64,000 nt of DNA from Epithemia pelagica (GCA_946965045.2 OX337240.1:2790001-2854000); one strand, 5' to 3'; shown: positions 1 to 11,782, counted from the stretch's first letter. Program-made: numbers and translations. The notes: generated from the sequence alone by a model not told the origin.

Positions 1-2
1 AT

Positions 3-1538
3 CTCACCAAGTGGCAGGCTGCAGCCAGCAAAGAAATCCGAGAACTAGAAGAAAAGGGAACATGGGTAGAGGTGCAGCAGAGTGAAGCAACTACGCGAAT
101 TTTACCCGGTACCTGGGTGTTTAAACGCAAAAGAACCCCTGACGGAGAAATTTCCAAGTTCAAAGCACGATATTGCGTTCGCGGTGACCTCCAGGAGTCA
201 GAGCAAGAGAACTATTCCCCTGTAGTCAACTGGAGTACTATTCGCATTGTACTCACCCTCAGTCTGATTCTAGGATGGGAACTTGCATGCATTGACTTCA
301 ATAACGCTTTCGTGCAAGCCACTTTGAATGAACCCGTATGGATCCATCTGCCTAGAGGATTTCGATCATCGTTAAAAGGAACTACATGCCTTAGGTTGGT
401 CAAAAGCCTCTATGGATTGTCATCGGCACCTAGACTGTGGTATGACCACCTAATACAGGCCCTCAAGGAAGACGGATTCCAAATGAGTAAACACGACCAA
501 TGTTTACTGTACAAGGAAAACATAATCATCTTTCTATGGGTAGACGACTGTGGAGTGTGCGCACCTACAATTACCTTAATTGACGAACTAGTTGAACGAT
601 TGAAGAAAAAGGGCTTATCACTGGAAAAAGAAGGAAATTTCACCAATTATTTGGGGATCAACTTTGTCCGAGATGAAAAGACCAATTCGATCACCATGAC
701 TCAAAAGGGACTTATCAACAAGGTAATTGACGCTACCAATATGCAGGACTGCAACCCGAATTGGACCCCTGCTACACAATTAGCATTGGGAAGCGATCCT
801 GATGGGGAACCCATGAAAGAGAAATGGCAATACAGCTCTATCGTGGGAATGTTACTGTACCTTGCAACTAACACCCGACCAGATATAGCCTTCGCTGTGA
901 GCCAAGTAGCACGATTCAACTCTAATCCGAAGAAATCACATGCGGCAGCAGTGAAAACTATAGTGCGCTATCTAGCACGCACCAAGGATAAAGGAACCAT
1001 CTTTACGCCAACTAAAGATTTCAAGCTAGATTGCTATGTAGATGCCGATTTCGCAGGACTACATGGAAGGGAGCCTCAAGACAACCCAGTAAGTGCTAAG
1101 TCCAGGACTGGTTACATTCTTAGCTTTTGTGGGTGTCCTCTTATTTGGCGGTCGCAGCTACAATCATCAGTTGCACTAAGTACCCTCCAAGCCGAGTACC
1201 ACGCTCTCTCCCAAGCCATGCGAAGTGTGATAGCTACAAGACGCGTGATAGAGGAACTTCTAGCAAACCTAGACCTGCCATTTGAGAAGCCGACCATCTT
1301 CTCTGAAGTATTTGAAGACAATACAGGTGCCTTCTATCTTGCAACTAAGCAAAGATTGACACCTAGGACAAAACACTTCAACACGTACTTACACTTCTTC
1401 TGGGAACATGTAGGTGATCACCCAGGCGGAGTGAAGGTAAGCATGGTAGGAACCGAGGAACAAAGGGCAGATTATTTCACCAAGTGCCAAACTCGGGAAC
1501 TCTTCGAAAAGTGCCGTAAGCTCAATCAAGGATGGTAA
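3..1538 (+). CDS. Ty1/copia polyprotein, 3' part (RT and RNase H), cut by window edge
   Basis: The frame is open from base 3, so this is the C-terminal ~511 residues of a larger polyprotein that starts outside the window. Reverse transcriptase motifs are visible: a FNNAFVQA block, LYGLSSAPRLWYD (the copia LYGL..AP..WY motif), and the catalytic box FLWVDDCG near residue 178 of the visible part. RNase H follows with a YVDADFAG motif, SRTGY, AEYHAL and the EDNTGA segment; it ends with the usual copia KHFN / DYFTK tail. The frame is intact here, so the element may have been active recently. It is clearly a different lineage from the copia element at 50-58 kb, whose RNase H reads quite differently. 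Assignment to copia is strong; the sublineage cannot be decided from this fragment. Confidence 0.93.
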   Translation, partial: LTKWQAAASKEIRELEEKGTWVEVQQSEATTRILPGTWVFKRKRTPDGEISKFKARYCVRGDLQESEQENYSPVVNWSTIRIVLTLSLILGWELACIDFNNAFVQATLNEPVWIHLPRGFRSSLKGTTCLRLVKSLYGLSSAPRLWYDHLIQALKEDGFQMSKHDQCLLYKENIIIFLWVDDCGVCAPTITLIDELVERLKKKGLSLEKEGNFTNYLGINFVRDEKTNSITMTQKGLINKVIDATNMQDCNPNWTPATQLALGSDPDGEPMKEKWQYSSIVGMLLYLATNTRPDIAFAVSQVARFNSNPKKSHAAAVKTIVRYLARTKDKGTIFTPTKDFKLDCYVDADFAGLHGREPQDNPVSAKSRTGYILSFCGCPLIWRSQLQSSVALSTLQAEYHALSQAMRSVIATRRVIEELLANLDLPFEKPTIFSEVFEDNTGAFYLATKQRLTPRTKHFNTYLHFFWEHVGDHPGGVKVSMVGTEEQRADYFTKCQTRELFEKCRKLNQGW

Positions 1539-3670
1539 ACTGAGTCTACGGCATGTCGTAATTCCCCAATCACTCCATGAGAGGGAGAGTTAAAGTACGG
1601 CTAGCTATAGACCTAGAACTACCTTTCGAAGAACAACACCTAGACTCTATGAGAGTACACGTCTACCATGACATAGCTGTGCCATCTGTCCTGCAAGCTT
1701 GTGCGAACACGTGCGTGGACGGCTGACGAAGCTGTGCCCATGTATGTGACATGTCCGAGCCTGCGGCACAATGTTCCCTCTCTGAATAACCCTGGTGTTT
1801 TGTGATACACATTTACATATGCCCACTACTATCTACGACAGGCAAAAGCCGGACGAGCTCCACTCGGAAGCAAAGTCCAGGCTATGTCTCACCTAAAACA
1901 TACACGTCTCCAACTTACAACAAGATTCACCAAAGGATCATGGATACTTGGTTCAAGCCAATAGTTCCGCCTTTATCCCTCACAGTTTGAGTATATGGAA
2001 CAGGTTCTATGCACTAAGAGAACAGGTTCCATTAGTCCCTAAACGTAGAGCGTCTGTAGCGCCTTACCTAGAAGTCAAAGATGTTTCTTCACCGGGCCCA
2101 ACGATTCGGGAAAAGTAAACTCTTTATGACTGAAAGGAAGTAATGAAAGAGCAATCATGAGAAACAAACACTTTCGATAGAATAAGCTCACTTCTTATAA
2201 AAACCTGAAAGTTGTAAGCAACCTTTAGGAAGGAGTCAACCATACTAACCTAGTACAAGGTGAGGGCCCCATCGTGTACCGAGTGAACTGGTTGACTACA
2301 GAAGTTCAGAGCACTAACCATCACGTCTTACGTTAGTTTTTCTACATACATTAAGTGACCACGAGGATCGCCGACAAAACTCGAACAAAAGAAGCTCGGC
2401 GCAAGGATTGACTGAACCATGTTGGCAAAGCTTGAAAGTACGCCGTAACCGCATTGTGGAAGTCTGTGACACCACCGGCAGTCGACAGTGACGGGGCACT
2501 GAGCTTCATGGGTAGACAAACGGAAGGTTGGCTTGGTTGGTTGTTGGTTCGAAGGATGCTCTCCCTCTATGGTTGTTGTTGTTCCGACGAAAATTCAGTC
2601 CTTTGCGCAGCCAAGGCGACATCAGTATGGAATACACCAAACCAGTGCCACCAGTCCTGGAGAACGAAATTTCGTTTGTTCGGATCAATGAACTCTTCTT
2701 CTGTTAAAGTGGCAAGGATTCTGTGAACAACAAGCGAAACCAAGGTGGATTGGGTGAGTTTTGACGCGACAAGCAGAGAATCACAATCCACAAATGAACT
2801 GATTCACTTCCCAAAACATGCACTGCATGAATCACACCGACAACAGCAGCAACTGTAGAACCCGAAAGTGCTAAGCTGTCATATTGATGAATGACAGCGT
2901 GGCAAGAGGAAGATTCGGAAGTCGACATGGCGAAATTTGTGGGCCGTTGGATGGAGATTTTGGTTCCAAATCGTTTAGGATTCGTTTAGGTCTTTCGACT
3001 GCTTCCAGAAGATGACCGATCGAAACTCCTAAACAAGAGGCCTTTCACGCCTAAACTGGAGGCCAAATGCGTCTGAACGTCGTACGATTTGGAGCGATCT
3101 GATTGGCTAAGAATAGGATTTTTAGGATTTTAGGTCAAACCGTTTTCCTCCAATGGCGTATACTTATGGGCGGCATGCACAAGAAGCTACCTAGTATTCC
3201 TAGGTCAGATCCATCTACCTACTCGTAGCTGTGAGAGTTCTCCTAGTTGAATTATCCTTTGTGGATGTCTAGAATACAAATATCTTCATCGTCTATCTTC
3301 AGCCGTCAATCTATAGTTTCTCCTCCTGAGGAAAGTGAAAGTGACAATAGTCACATGCACAAGTTCTGCGCAACGTTTTGGCATTTCGCAACTGGGTGTC
3401 GTTCCTCTATTACTAGGTAGTACGACCCGGATAACACAAGACGACGAAAAGATTTGACCCGTTTCGGATGGAGTCTACTCGTCCTAAGCGAATAGCATCC
3501 AGCAACCACGAATTTTAGGCCTAGGACTAGTGCAAAAAGTGGGAGTCCGTAGTCGAATCGGGAGGTTTGTGTTCGTACTATAGCGCTATTCATGTGGTAG
3601 TCCACCAAGACGGGTGGAGGATTCTCTTTCTCTTCTTCTTTTTTGGTTCTGTTGCATTTTGTTGGACACG
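1539..3670. other. Non-coding stretch after the copia fragment
   Basis: The 3' LTR of the upstream element should start here. A purine run (GAGAGGGAGAG, about 1578-1588) is a plausible polypurine tract, but a TG...CA LTR boundary could not be fixed because the 5' LTR is outside the window. The rest holds only short unconvincing ORFs and simple AT-rich sequence up to the 3' end of the formate-THF ligase gene. Confidence 0.5.
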
Positions 3671-5939
3671 TTAAAACAATCCCATGACTTCTCCCGTTTC
3701 GGTATTGAGATCGACATCGTAAAAGCCGGGCCGGGTGGGCAATCCGGGAATGGTGGTGATATCGCCACAAATGGGATACAAAAAGCCGGCGCCGACACAG
3801 GCACGAATTTCCCGCACCGTCACGATATGATCGACCGGCACACCCTTGAGGGCGGGATTGCAACTAAAACTATATTGCGTCTTGGCGATGCAAATGGGAA
3901 ACTTGTCAAAGCCGGCATCGACATATTGTTGCATTTGTCGTTGGGCCAATTCGGAATATTCGACGCCGCTGGCCCCATAAATTTCGCGACTAATCAAGGC
4001 AATCTTGTCGGGAATGCTCAAATTCACATCGTACAGGTACTGAAAGACATCGCCGTCTTGAACAGCGGCATCACAGACCGTGGCCACGGCTTGGGCCAAG
4101 TCGGCCGCTCCATCGCCACCCTGGGCCCAATGATTGGCAATCACGGCGGCATGGGCTCCGGCCTGCAAGGCGGCCGCTTGCACGGCTTGCAATTCGGCAG
4201 CCGTGTCGGTTTGAAATTGATTAATGGCCACCACGACGCGAACGCCAAATTTCAAGGCATTTTGTACATGCTTGGCCAAATTGGCACACCCGGCTTGGAC
4301 GAGTTGTACGCGTTCTTCCTTGTACTCGGGTGCCAAGGGTTGTCCAGCCGACACGGCCGGTCCACCGCCATGCATTTTCAAGGCCCGGACCGTGGCAACA
4401 ACCACGGCACAGCGCGGTTGCAAAATATCGGGACTGGCCCGGCATTTGATATTGAAACATTTTTCCATGCCAATGTCGGCGCCAAATCCAGCCTCGGTCA
4501 CGACAAAGCCGGCCGTATCCGAGCCTTGTTGTTTGGCCGTGACGAGTTGCAAGGCCAATTCATCGGCCACGACGGACGAATTGCCCGTGGCAATATTGGC
4601 AAAGGGACCGGCATGGACCAGGACGGGTGTTCGTTCGACGGTTTGCATCAAGGTGGGCAGGAGGGCATCCTTCATGAGGACCGTCAAGGCCCCGCCACAC
4701 CCCAAATCATCCGCCGTAATGGCCTCTCGTTTGCCCGTCGTGGCATGAACGTGGGAATAGCCCACCACCATGCGCCCCAATTTTTCGCGCAAATCGTCCA
4801 AATCCCGCGCCAAGGCCAAGACGGCCATGACTTCGGAGGCGACGGTAATGTCAAAGCCCGTGAGACGGGAATGTTGTTCCCGGGGACCGTCGGGGTTGGT
4901 TTGGGACTTGACGGTTTCCTTGCTGCCCATGCCGACTTGGACTTGCCGCAAATGCCGATCGCAGGTATCCAAGACGCGTTGCCAAGTAATGGTGGACGGA
5001 TCAATGTCGAGCCGAATGACGGTTGCAATTTGGTCCGGGGTCAACTCCGTTGGTTTGAGCGTCGGATCCAGTCCCACCTTTTTCAAACGTCGTTGCATCA
5101 TGGGCGAAAAGGCTTGATCGCCATTCTTTCCCGACAGCACAATGCGTTTGTAGAGGGCGGCATTGGTTTGACTGGCTTCATGAAACATGCGCGATTCGAG
5201 AGCGGCCGCCAACAAATTGTTGGCCGCCGTCACGGCATGAATGTCGCCCGTCAAGTGCAAATTGAATTCTTCCATGGGCACGACTTGGGCATAACCGCCG
5301 CCGGCGGCGCCGCCCTTGATGCCAAAGGTCGGACCTTGACTGGGTTGTCGAATACAGGCCACGGCCGTCCGACCCAAACTCGCCCCCAAGGCTTGGGCCA
5401 AGCCAATCGTCGTCGTCGATTTGCCTTCCCCGAGCGGCGTTGGATTAATCCCCGTCACCACGACATAGTGGGCCAACGCATTGTTATTGTTGGTCGTCGT
5501 CTCTGTTGTTTGTTTGGCTTTGCGAGTGGCAATGGCCGACAGGGGAATCTTGGCCTTGGCAATGCCCCAGGGAATCACCTCGTGCGGTTCCAAGCCCAAT
5601 CTAGAGAAAGAATAGAATAGAGTAGAAGTAGCAGTAATCATAGAAAGAGAGACAAACCATGCCGTGTGTGTGTGAGAGAGAGAGTGACTGTGTGTGGTCC
5701 CAACGACACACTTGTGTGTATTCGTTCCGTCTGTCTACCACCACCGATAAAAACAACAACAACAACAAGAACGGTACGTACTGTTGTGCCAATTCGTCCA
5801 AGGGCAACAATCCCACGTCTTGCACAATGGATTGCGAAATGGCAATGTCACTGGGCACGGGTGATTTGGGTACCAATTTCGGATAGCCCAAGGCATTGAG
5901 ATTATTCGTAGCAGTCGTAGTAGTATCATCAGCACTCAT
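3671..5939 (-). CDS. Formate-tetrahydrofolate ligase (10-formyl-THF synthetase), two exons
   Basis: Catalyses ATP-dependent formylation of tetrahydrofolate to 10-formyl-THF in one-carbon metabolism. Exon 1 is 5939-5782 and exon 2 is 5600-3671. The intron 5781-5601 has donor GTACGT and acceptor CTAG and restores ...[12 protein letters not shown] in frame; total 695 residues. Exon 2 carries the ATP-binding loop [13 protein letters not shown] (about residues 107-119), the [11 protein letters not shown] and [13 protein letters not shown] signatures and the C-terminal PGLPTRPGF block, so the enzyme looks complete. It is monofunctional: no dehydrogenase/cyclohydrolase domain is attached. A low-complexity T/N insertion precedes the loop. 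The chosen ATG starts MSADDTTTT; an upstream in-frame ATG near 6050 would add a hydrophobic leader that could be a targeting sequence. A 668-codon open frame on the opposite strand is a codon-bias shadow. Confidence 0.93.
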
Positions 5940-6108
5940 GTTGGTTGTGGTGGTGGTTGTTGTGGGGGATTGGACGATTCCGAATACTACCGGTAGAAGG
6001 ATGGTCCTTGGTCGAGAATCAGAAAACAGAATGAGCAGGCAACAAAGCATGATCCGTCCCTCTCCTTTTGTCGTCCAAGGAAAAGATCCACACTCCACAA
6101 ATCGGAGC

Positions 6109-6116
6109 TGACGTCA
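6109..6116. promoter_or_regulatory. TGACGTCA palindrome upstream of the FTHFS gene
   Basis: A perfect CRE-type palindrome lies 170 bp upstream of the FTHFS start codon. A related ~40-bp block with the same palindrome recurs at 9379-9386 on the other side of the duplicated segment. TGACGT-type elements are known as CO2/cAMP-responsive elements in diatom promoters; function here is inference. Confidence 0.35.
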
Positions 6117-6907
6117 GTCATTTCCGGTCGCGGATAAATCAAGTCGCGAATGGGACGCCCATCCGTTTGGGGACGCGCTAAGGTCGCGTAGGGGAGCGAG
6201 CACAAACCTCGATGGAATTGCCCCAGCAAAAAGCAAGCAAGCAACAAGACAACGGGGACCTTTTTGTCACGTTCCATGATATATATCTTGGACAAGGTCC
6301 ATGTGCTCGAGAGCATTGGTGCCGCTTTTCGGCCTGCGAGAACGGCCACCAAAGCTCGTTCGAACTACCGTAATACTTTAGCTCCAGTAGTGATGGGACG
6401 GTGCTATCCAGAACACTGCAAGAAGAATCTCACGTCTCGTGTCTCGATGATAGAACGCGGTTTCTCTTGGATCCCTCTTGGATCAGTCCATTGCATAGTG
6501 TATAGCTACTTCTAAGCTACTTCTAAGAATCGCAGAAATGGTTGAAGCATCGTACTCGATTATCATGGATGGTGGAACAGAATCAAATTACTTCCGTATT
6601 GTACGGTGAAAAAGTTTCTTGGGGAAGTTTCGATTGCGTTTCTTCCGAATATGTCATCGTCGCCAGTCGCCATGGTCGTCGCTCAGATACAGTAGCAGTA
6701 GCAGGCACTGGAGGCGATCCCGTGGATTTCTCGTGTGGTGATTGGCTGCTTCTGCTTCCAGATGCCCGGGACACTTTGCCTCTCGGCCGCGGCCACACCA
6801 TGCGACAGTCTGGTCTCACAAAACCCAATTTGCTCTCTCTCTCGCTCCGCTCCGATCCATTGGATCGTCCTTGCGCGTCTCATTCCAAACATTGAACACA
6901 ATCCATC

Positions 6908-7793
6908 ATGCCGTGCTGGTAAGTAGTACCCAAGGTTGGCGTCTTGTTGTTGTTGGGTTTTGCGGCTACTTGGTCACGGACACTCTCCAAGATGCGTGCC
7001 TTGCGCAGTTCCCCCTTCCAACCAGAGGTGTGGAATCGAAACCATGATAGCAAAGAAGATGGTGAATACAAGTCTGGATCTATTGTATTACTCACGATAC
7101 TGTCATTGCTAATGTTGCTTTTGTCCCCATTTGACGACAACTTCCTCCATGTCCATCCACACAGTGTTTATAAGGATTCCATGCTCAGGACGGCTCAACT
7201 CTTGTCGATGTTTGCCCTTGTCCTTACATTTGGCGGCCTCATGGAAGGCATTGTGATGGGATTGGCTGCCATGATTGTTCTACACAAGTCGCATGGTGTG
7301 CCCGCCTGGGTCAAGTTCTCTGGAATATCACCGCCTCCTTGGCCGCAGTCGTGTCGCTCATGGACTTGATTTGGGCCATTGTATTCGTGGTACAAGCGGA
7401 ACATGTCTGTGAATCGTCGTCGTCGGATTCTTGTGCCTGGCAAGCCTGGGCTGCCATGTTGTTTGTGTCCATTGCCTTGTGGATGATAGTCTCGAGTCTT
7501 GTCGTTGGCTTTACCAATTCGAAACGCTTGGAAACGTGCTACATCAGCGAACGCGAAAACCATGTCGGTCCTCCCGTCCTGTCGACAACGGCTGCGCCGG
7601 TCGTGCAAGTGTTTCATGACGAGGAACACAATGCCACGCCGGCAACTGTCACCAGCACTCTACCCGGTACCACCCCGGTAGAAACTTGAGAAATGGCACC
7701 AAGAACACCATTTCGACCACCATCCATGCCAATGGATCCAAGACGGTTGATGAGGAAACCATTGAAAACTCTGCAGCTTCTAGTAGAATGTAG
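6908..7793 (+). pseudogene. Four-TM microexon-family gene, frameshifted copy
   Basis: Microexon 1 (6908-6918, ATGCCGTGCTG) is followed by donor GTAAGT; exon 2 starts at 7165 after CACAG and reads CVYKDSMLRTAQ. The intact paralog is at 20827-21693 on the other strand. Relative to it, a 2-nt insertion near 7281 (CTACACAAG against CTACAAG) throws the frame, so the first frame stops at 7369 and the remaining TM segments continue in another frame from about 7339. A 7-nt deletion near 7690 creates a stop before the conserved DGxKK...HADGSK tail. With two indels and a premature stop this is very likely a pseudogene of the 20.8-kb gene; sequencing error is less likely because several lesions coexist. 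Confidence 0.8.
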
Positions 7794-7959
7794 GCAACCA
7801 GCTTGCCTCTTTGGGAAACAAACGCGTACCAGTTTGCTTGCCGACGCATGGGTAGAAAATCTGAATATTGTTGTTGTTGTTGTTGTTGTCGAATGCACTT
7901 GTGCTTGTTGTGAGTGTCGCTGCGTTCCATGCTTTGTACATACCTGATTTCTTCTTGAC

Positions 7960-8905
7960 AACATGTTTGCCCAATGTTACCAGGAAGCAATGTATCATTG
8001 GTAACGCCACACATTAGAATCGACAAGTCCACAAGCCCTATACTGAAAACCGCTAGTCTCGTGGCAACGCCTCTGGTCCATTTTTGGTTGTGGTCCAAAA
8101 GGTTCCACCAGACGCCCATCCACCAAACCGTCATGGAACGTGCCATGACCACCGTGGCAAGAACGAACCACAACCATGGATTCCGTCCACGGCTACAGTG
8201 TGGGATCGGTCGTCAAGGCCCAACCATATATCTCGTCACTAGACCCCGTTGGGTTGAGTGGAAGGATTTGGTCATGTCGTCGTCGTCGTGGTCCTGATTG
8301 TCCTTGGTAGTATCACGGAGATTGTTGGCCAACCGGTGGGCCGGAATCGGTCGACGACTACCGTAGTGAACGTTGCGCAGTGTCGCAACAGGCCGACGAG
8401 CATCTGGATCTACCATGGGATGGCAGTTGTGGCGGGGAGCACCGTAGCCATTGGCGGTGCAGCCAATGACTGTGGTCCCGGTTGGCCTTGTTGTGGTACT
8501 ACCGTATATGTGTGGACGAATATATCTGCTCGTTCCGGTTCCACGAATTGGACAAAAGGTGCGTCATCTACTACCTACCATGACGGGCACGGTCACTTTG
8601 GGCGTGGTGGAGGGTTCCACAGGATTGTCGGGGGGGATCATGACCACATTGTCCTGTGAGAATGGTCTTCCTACCGCGGTCTGTAGAGTGACGAGCCGGT
8701 CGATCGACCGACCGACCTTGATGGGAGTAACAATAAGTTGGTCCAAGATTTCTTCCAAAAGTTCCACCAAGAAATAGATCTGGTCCAGGATGGATGTTCG
8801 ACTCAAAATACGGTGCTTGTTGTAACGTCGGTTGGACCGAGCCTTGTGGCGTCGAAACAAGGAGACTTGGCATTGGTTGCAGTGAGGGATGCGCCTCGGC
8901 GAAAC
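7960..8905 (-). pseudogene. Truncated copy of the C-terminal tail of the 17.2-kb kinase gene
   Basis: Minus-strand reading gives [33 protein letters not shown] and [12 protein letters not shown], matching the end of the kinase ORF at 19.7-20.56 kb, including its membrane segment. The frame is broken several times and there is no kinase domain, so it is a truncated passenger of the inverted duplication. One point of interest is that this copy reads SILDQIYFLVELLEEILDQL without the 8-nt insertion present in the 20-kb copy, so it may preserve the older frame there. Confidence 0.7.
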
Positions 8906-10585
8906 TTGTATCTACAAGAAAGTAGAGGGACTCTATAATACATGGAGGCCGTCGGCTTTGTTGTAGATGCAAGTTTCGTGGATCGACATCCTGCCAAAAG
9001 TCAACAAACGACTCGCCAAGAATGAGAGAGCTCCGTGGCATTCGAGGTGCATGCAAAAGGAGACGAGTCTCCCGCAAACGCGCAATCTCCATGGCAGTCA
9101 CTGCACGTTGGAGTCACACGCTGGTTATTGGCGAGTCTCATTCGTTTGGTTTGGGAGCAGCTTTGGAATCTCTCCTTGTGCATCACACTGCCAGCGAACG
9201 GAGTGGTCGGTGAGTGCCAGCACGGTGAATTCACAAGGACACTTACCGCGGCGTCGTGGTGGCAGCGGGCAAGTTCGTGTTCCACAGAGGTACGCTTCGA
9301 TGAAAAAACATGAAACAACCAGCAACAACCACTGTCTAAAATTAGTAACGCGGTAAGGTAACCCCCGAATGCTACTGCTGACGTCAGTCATTTTCGATCG
9401 CGAATATATCCATTTCAATCCTTTTTCGTCGCGGAAAAATTGTTCGCTATATAGTCGCGTATGGGATTGGGAGGTCCATCGACCATGGACATGGAAGTAC
9501 AACGACGACGTCAACCCGTCCGTGTTGTTGCTGTTCTCTCCCCCTCGCCAGACACAGCATGATGAAAGACACACACCACACTGCGGCTGTCAAAGACACA
9601 CACCCAAACTTCCTGGGCAAAGGACGGCATCCCCAACACCCCCAACAACAACATGATGTCTGTCTCAAAGACATGATGAACAACAATCCAACTATCTACA
9701 ACAAGAGATTCCCAGATTGACACAAGGCCTGTCTGGGTTGTTGGACGGACACCAAACGATCTTTTTTTGTCGTGGACAACGCAGCAGCAAACAGCAGACA
9801 CATCATCATCATGAATCATGATCATCATCGAACTTGTTGCTTTGCACAGTCCACGTCTGGAATCGGATTGCTACATCCGAAAAACCTGTTTCGTACTTGG
9901 AAGAGCAGATGCGTTCAACGGTTGGAGGATCACGAGGCATGTTGTGTAAGTATCGCATTGTATATACTAGGTAGAGGAAGGACCTTGTTGGAGAGATCTT
10001 CCAGCAAAAAGTCCGTGTACATGGTTGGTCCTTCGCCATTATTGGGATCGTCCACGAGCGCCAGATCCATTTACTACAATGTATAGGAGCAAAACAGAGT
10101 CTCGAGGTGGAAGAGTAGTAGTAGTATGTACGAAAGCAATTATTATTTGTACGCTCTATCGAATCTCTCTACTCGGTTCTTGCTAGGGACTGGACAAGGG
10201 GAGATGCGGTGGTTGTTCCTGTTCGGACAAGGATCATCAGTCAGTATCATCACCAGCAGTATCATCTTGCTCATGATTCTTTTTTTCAGACGTGAACAAA
10301 ACCCTTGCCAGTTGTGTATACTAGAATGTGCAACGCGCAAAAGAGCATCTCTATCCATGGAGACATGTCGTCGTCGTCGTCGTCGTGTAGATGCAAAAAA
10401 AAATCACAATACTCGAGGGAAGCAGCCGCCGTATCATTCGCGGTCGCACTCGAAACCACTTGCCAGCAAACGCCAAGCTGTTCCACGGCAAGCAAGCAAA
10501 CATGGTTTCCACGTACGCTTGGGGAAACCATTGGTTGGTCTGTTTCTTGTTTGTTTGGTCGTTCGTCCATTCGTTTCATGGTTCC
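8906..10585. other. Mostly non-coding; holds the second TGACGTCA block
   Basis: Past the duplication boundary only short ORFs occur. The stretch 9377-9470 resembles the FTHFS upstream region at 6107-6190, including TGACGTCA (9379-9386) and a following TCGCG-rich part, so a promoter fragment has been duplicated. A CGT trinucleotide run lies at about 10366-10385. One protein-like short minus-strand frame is listed separately at 9930-10070. Confidence 0.45.
9930..10070 (-). CDS. Possible exon or gene remnant, 46 codons
   Basis: An ATG-started minus frame begins MDLALVDDPNNGEGP and continues TMYTDFLLEDLSNK, with composition unlike random sequence. It stops after 46 residues and no flanking exons could be joined with confidence. 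It could be a leftover exon of a lost gene or a chance frame. No family was recognised. Confidence 0.15.
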   Translation of the reverse strand: MDLALVDDPNNGEGPTMYTDFLLEDLSNKVLPLPSIYNAILTQHAS

Positions 10586-11782
10586 CTAGGCAAACCAATT
10601 GGACCAGCCATCGGCCGCCCATTGTTCCGTCAAGGCGGAAGAAGCCGCTGGTACCACTGCGACCTCGACTTGATCTCGAAAGGTGACGACGGACGGTGAT
10701 CTTGTCAAGACGGGCGGTTTGATGCGGCGAACCTCGACCTGACCGGTCGAACTGTACCGTCCCGTGCGTCGCAAGGCCGACGGCCGCGGCACTCGTGGAT
10801 CCAATTGGGACGTGGACATGGTTTTGCGCAAATCCTGAATGCGTTCCGACGGATAGTGCAACAAGGAAGGAGACGATACGGTGGTCTTGACGGGGGCGTC
10901 CAGGGGGGCACCAGCCAACGCAGTTGGGTGGTGGTGACTGCCTCCTTCCAACAAGAGCAAGGAGGTCAAGGAGGAAGGGACTACGGTCGAAGGAGGAACC
11001 TTGGTGGAGGGCGTGCTGTTGGTCAATCCAAAGATACTGCGACGTGGCTTAGCTGTAGAAGGAGGACTGCTGGGAGCTAGAGAATCGTTGGCTTGTTTTG
11101 GTGATGGTGGTTCTTGCACAGTCCTCGACTCTGGGTCCTTCTGGTGGTTGTCGTTGTTGGTGGTGGCTGGACCATTTTCCAACAAGAGTGGAAATGATTT
11201 GGGGAGTCGAAAGACAATGGGACACTTGCCTTGTTCACAGCCTTGTGCGGTCCAATAATCTTGAAAAATGGATCGAGAAGGTGAAACATGGTTCCAGTCT
11301 GGACGTGGTTCATCTTCTTTTTTTGGGAGTTGTTCCTCTTCCTCCAAACAACAGGAAATGGACGAACAATCATCTGCATCTTGGTGATGTGAGGAAGTCT
11401 TGTGCAAAGGTCCCTGTCGGACTTGGTGGTGGTGGTGGTGGTACTCTCCCCCTCCCTTGTCCTCCTCCTCATCCTCCAGTTGCGTGAGAGAACTGCTCGT
11501 GGTCACGGTAATTTGATCCAAGGGTGGAGGTACGGGTGTGTCACACTCTGTTTGCTTGTGGAGACAGTCGTGGTTCGACCCTTGCGGTTCCAACGCGGGT
11601 TGACCCATTGGTTCTTCTTGTTCTTGTTCATTCTGGCACTTGGTGGGAGATTGTCCCAACAAACCAGACCACAAAAACAGTCTCAAGTCATCATCATCTT
11701 CCTGTTCTTGACCAGTCCTAGTGGAGGCGGACATGATGTGATCTTGTACTGGTTGTTGTTCAGAGAGAGAATCGAGAGTCAT
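10586..11782 (-). CDS. Hypothetical low-complexity protein, 398 aa
   Basis: Single-exon frame starting at the first in-frame ATG (MTLDSLSEQQ). The protein is acidic and Q/E/H/P/S-rich in its first half, with a run of histidines, and becomes S/T/P-rich with basic patches toward the end. Two segments look folded or conserved: SIFQDYWTAQG near the middle, and a C-terminal part with SALRRTGRYSS and SVVTFRDQVEV. The VTF/VxF context resembles a protein phosphatase 1 docking motif, which is only a suggestion. No signal peptide or TM segment is seen. Codon use and length argue for a real gene. Function unknown. Confidence 0.6.
   Translation of the reverse strand: MTLDSLSEQQPVQDHIMSASTRTGQEQEDDDDLRLFLWSGLLGQSPTKCQNEQEQEEPMGQPALEPQGSNHDCLHKQTECDTPVPPPLDQITVTTSSSLTQLEDEEEDKGGGEYHHHHHQVRQGPLHKTSSHHQDADDCSSISCCLEEEEQLPKKEDEPRPDWNHVSPSRSIFQDYWTAQGCEQGKCPIVFRLPKSFPLLLENGPATTNNDNHQKDPESRTVQEPPSPKQANDSLAPSSPPSTAKPRRSIFGLTNSTPSTKVPPSTVVPSSLTSLLLLEGGSHHHPTALAGAPLDAPVKTTVSSPSLLHYPSERIQDLRKTMSTSQLDPRVPRPSALRRTGRYSSTGQVEVRRIKPPVLTRSPSVVTFRDQVEVAVVPAASSALTEQWAADGWSNWFA

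Larger units (their letters stand above)
6290..8905. repeat. Inverted segmental duplication, arm 1 (decayed copy of 19.7-22.6 kb)
   Basis: Read on the minus strand this segment aligns with 19690-22600 base for base over long stretches with many small indels. It contains, in mirror order, a copy of the kinase C-terminal tail, the spacer, the four-TM gene with its microexon, and its upstream region to about 6290. This arm carries the frameshifts in the four-TM gene, whereas the other arm has intact genes, so this is taken as the derived copy. Confidence 0.85.

Noticed and set aside
1590-2340. Possible 3' LTR of the first copia element
   Set aside because: No clear TG...CA ends and no second LTR in the window to compare, so boundaries would be guesswork.
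3614-5620. 668-codon open frame on the plus strand over the FTHFS gene
   Set aside because: It is exactly antisense to a well-conserved enzyme gene; the translation is Gly/His/Arg-rich with no domain, as expected from codon bias on the opposite strand.
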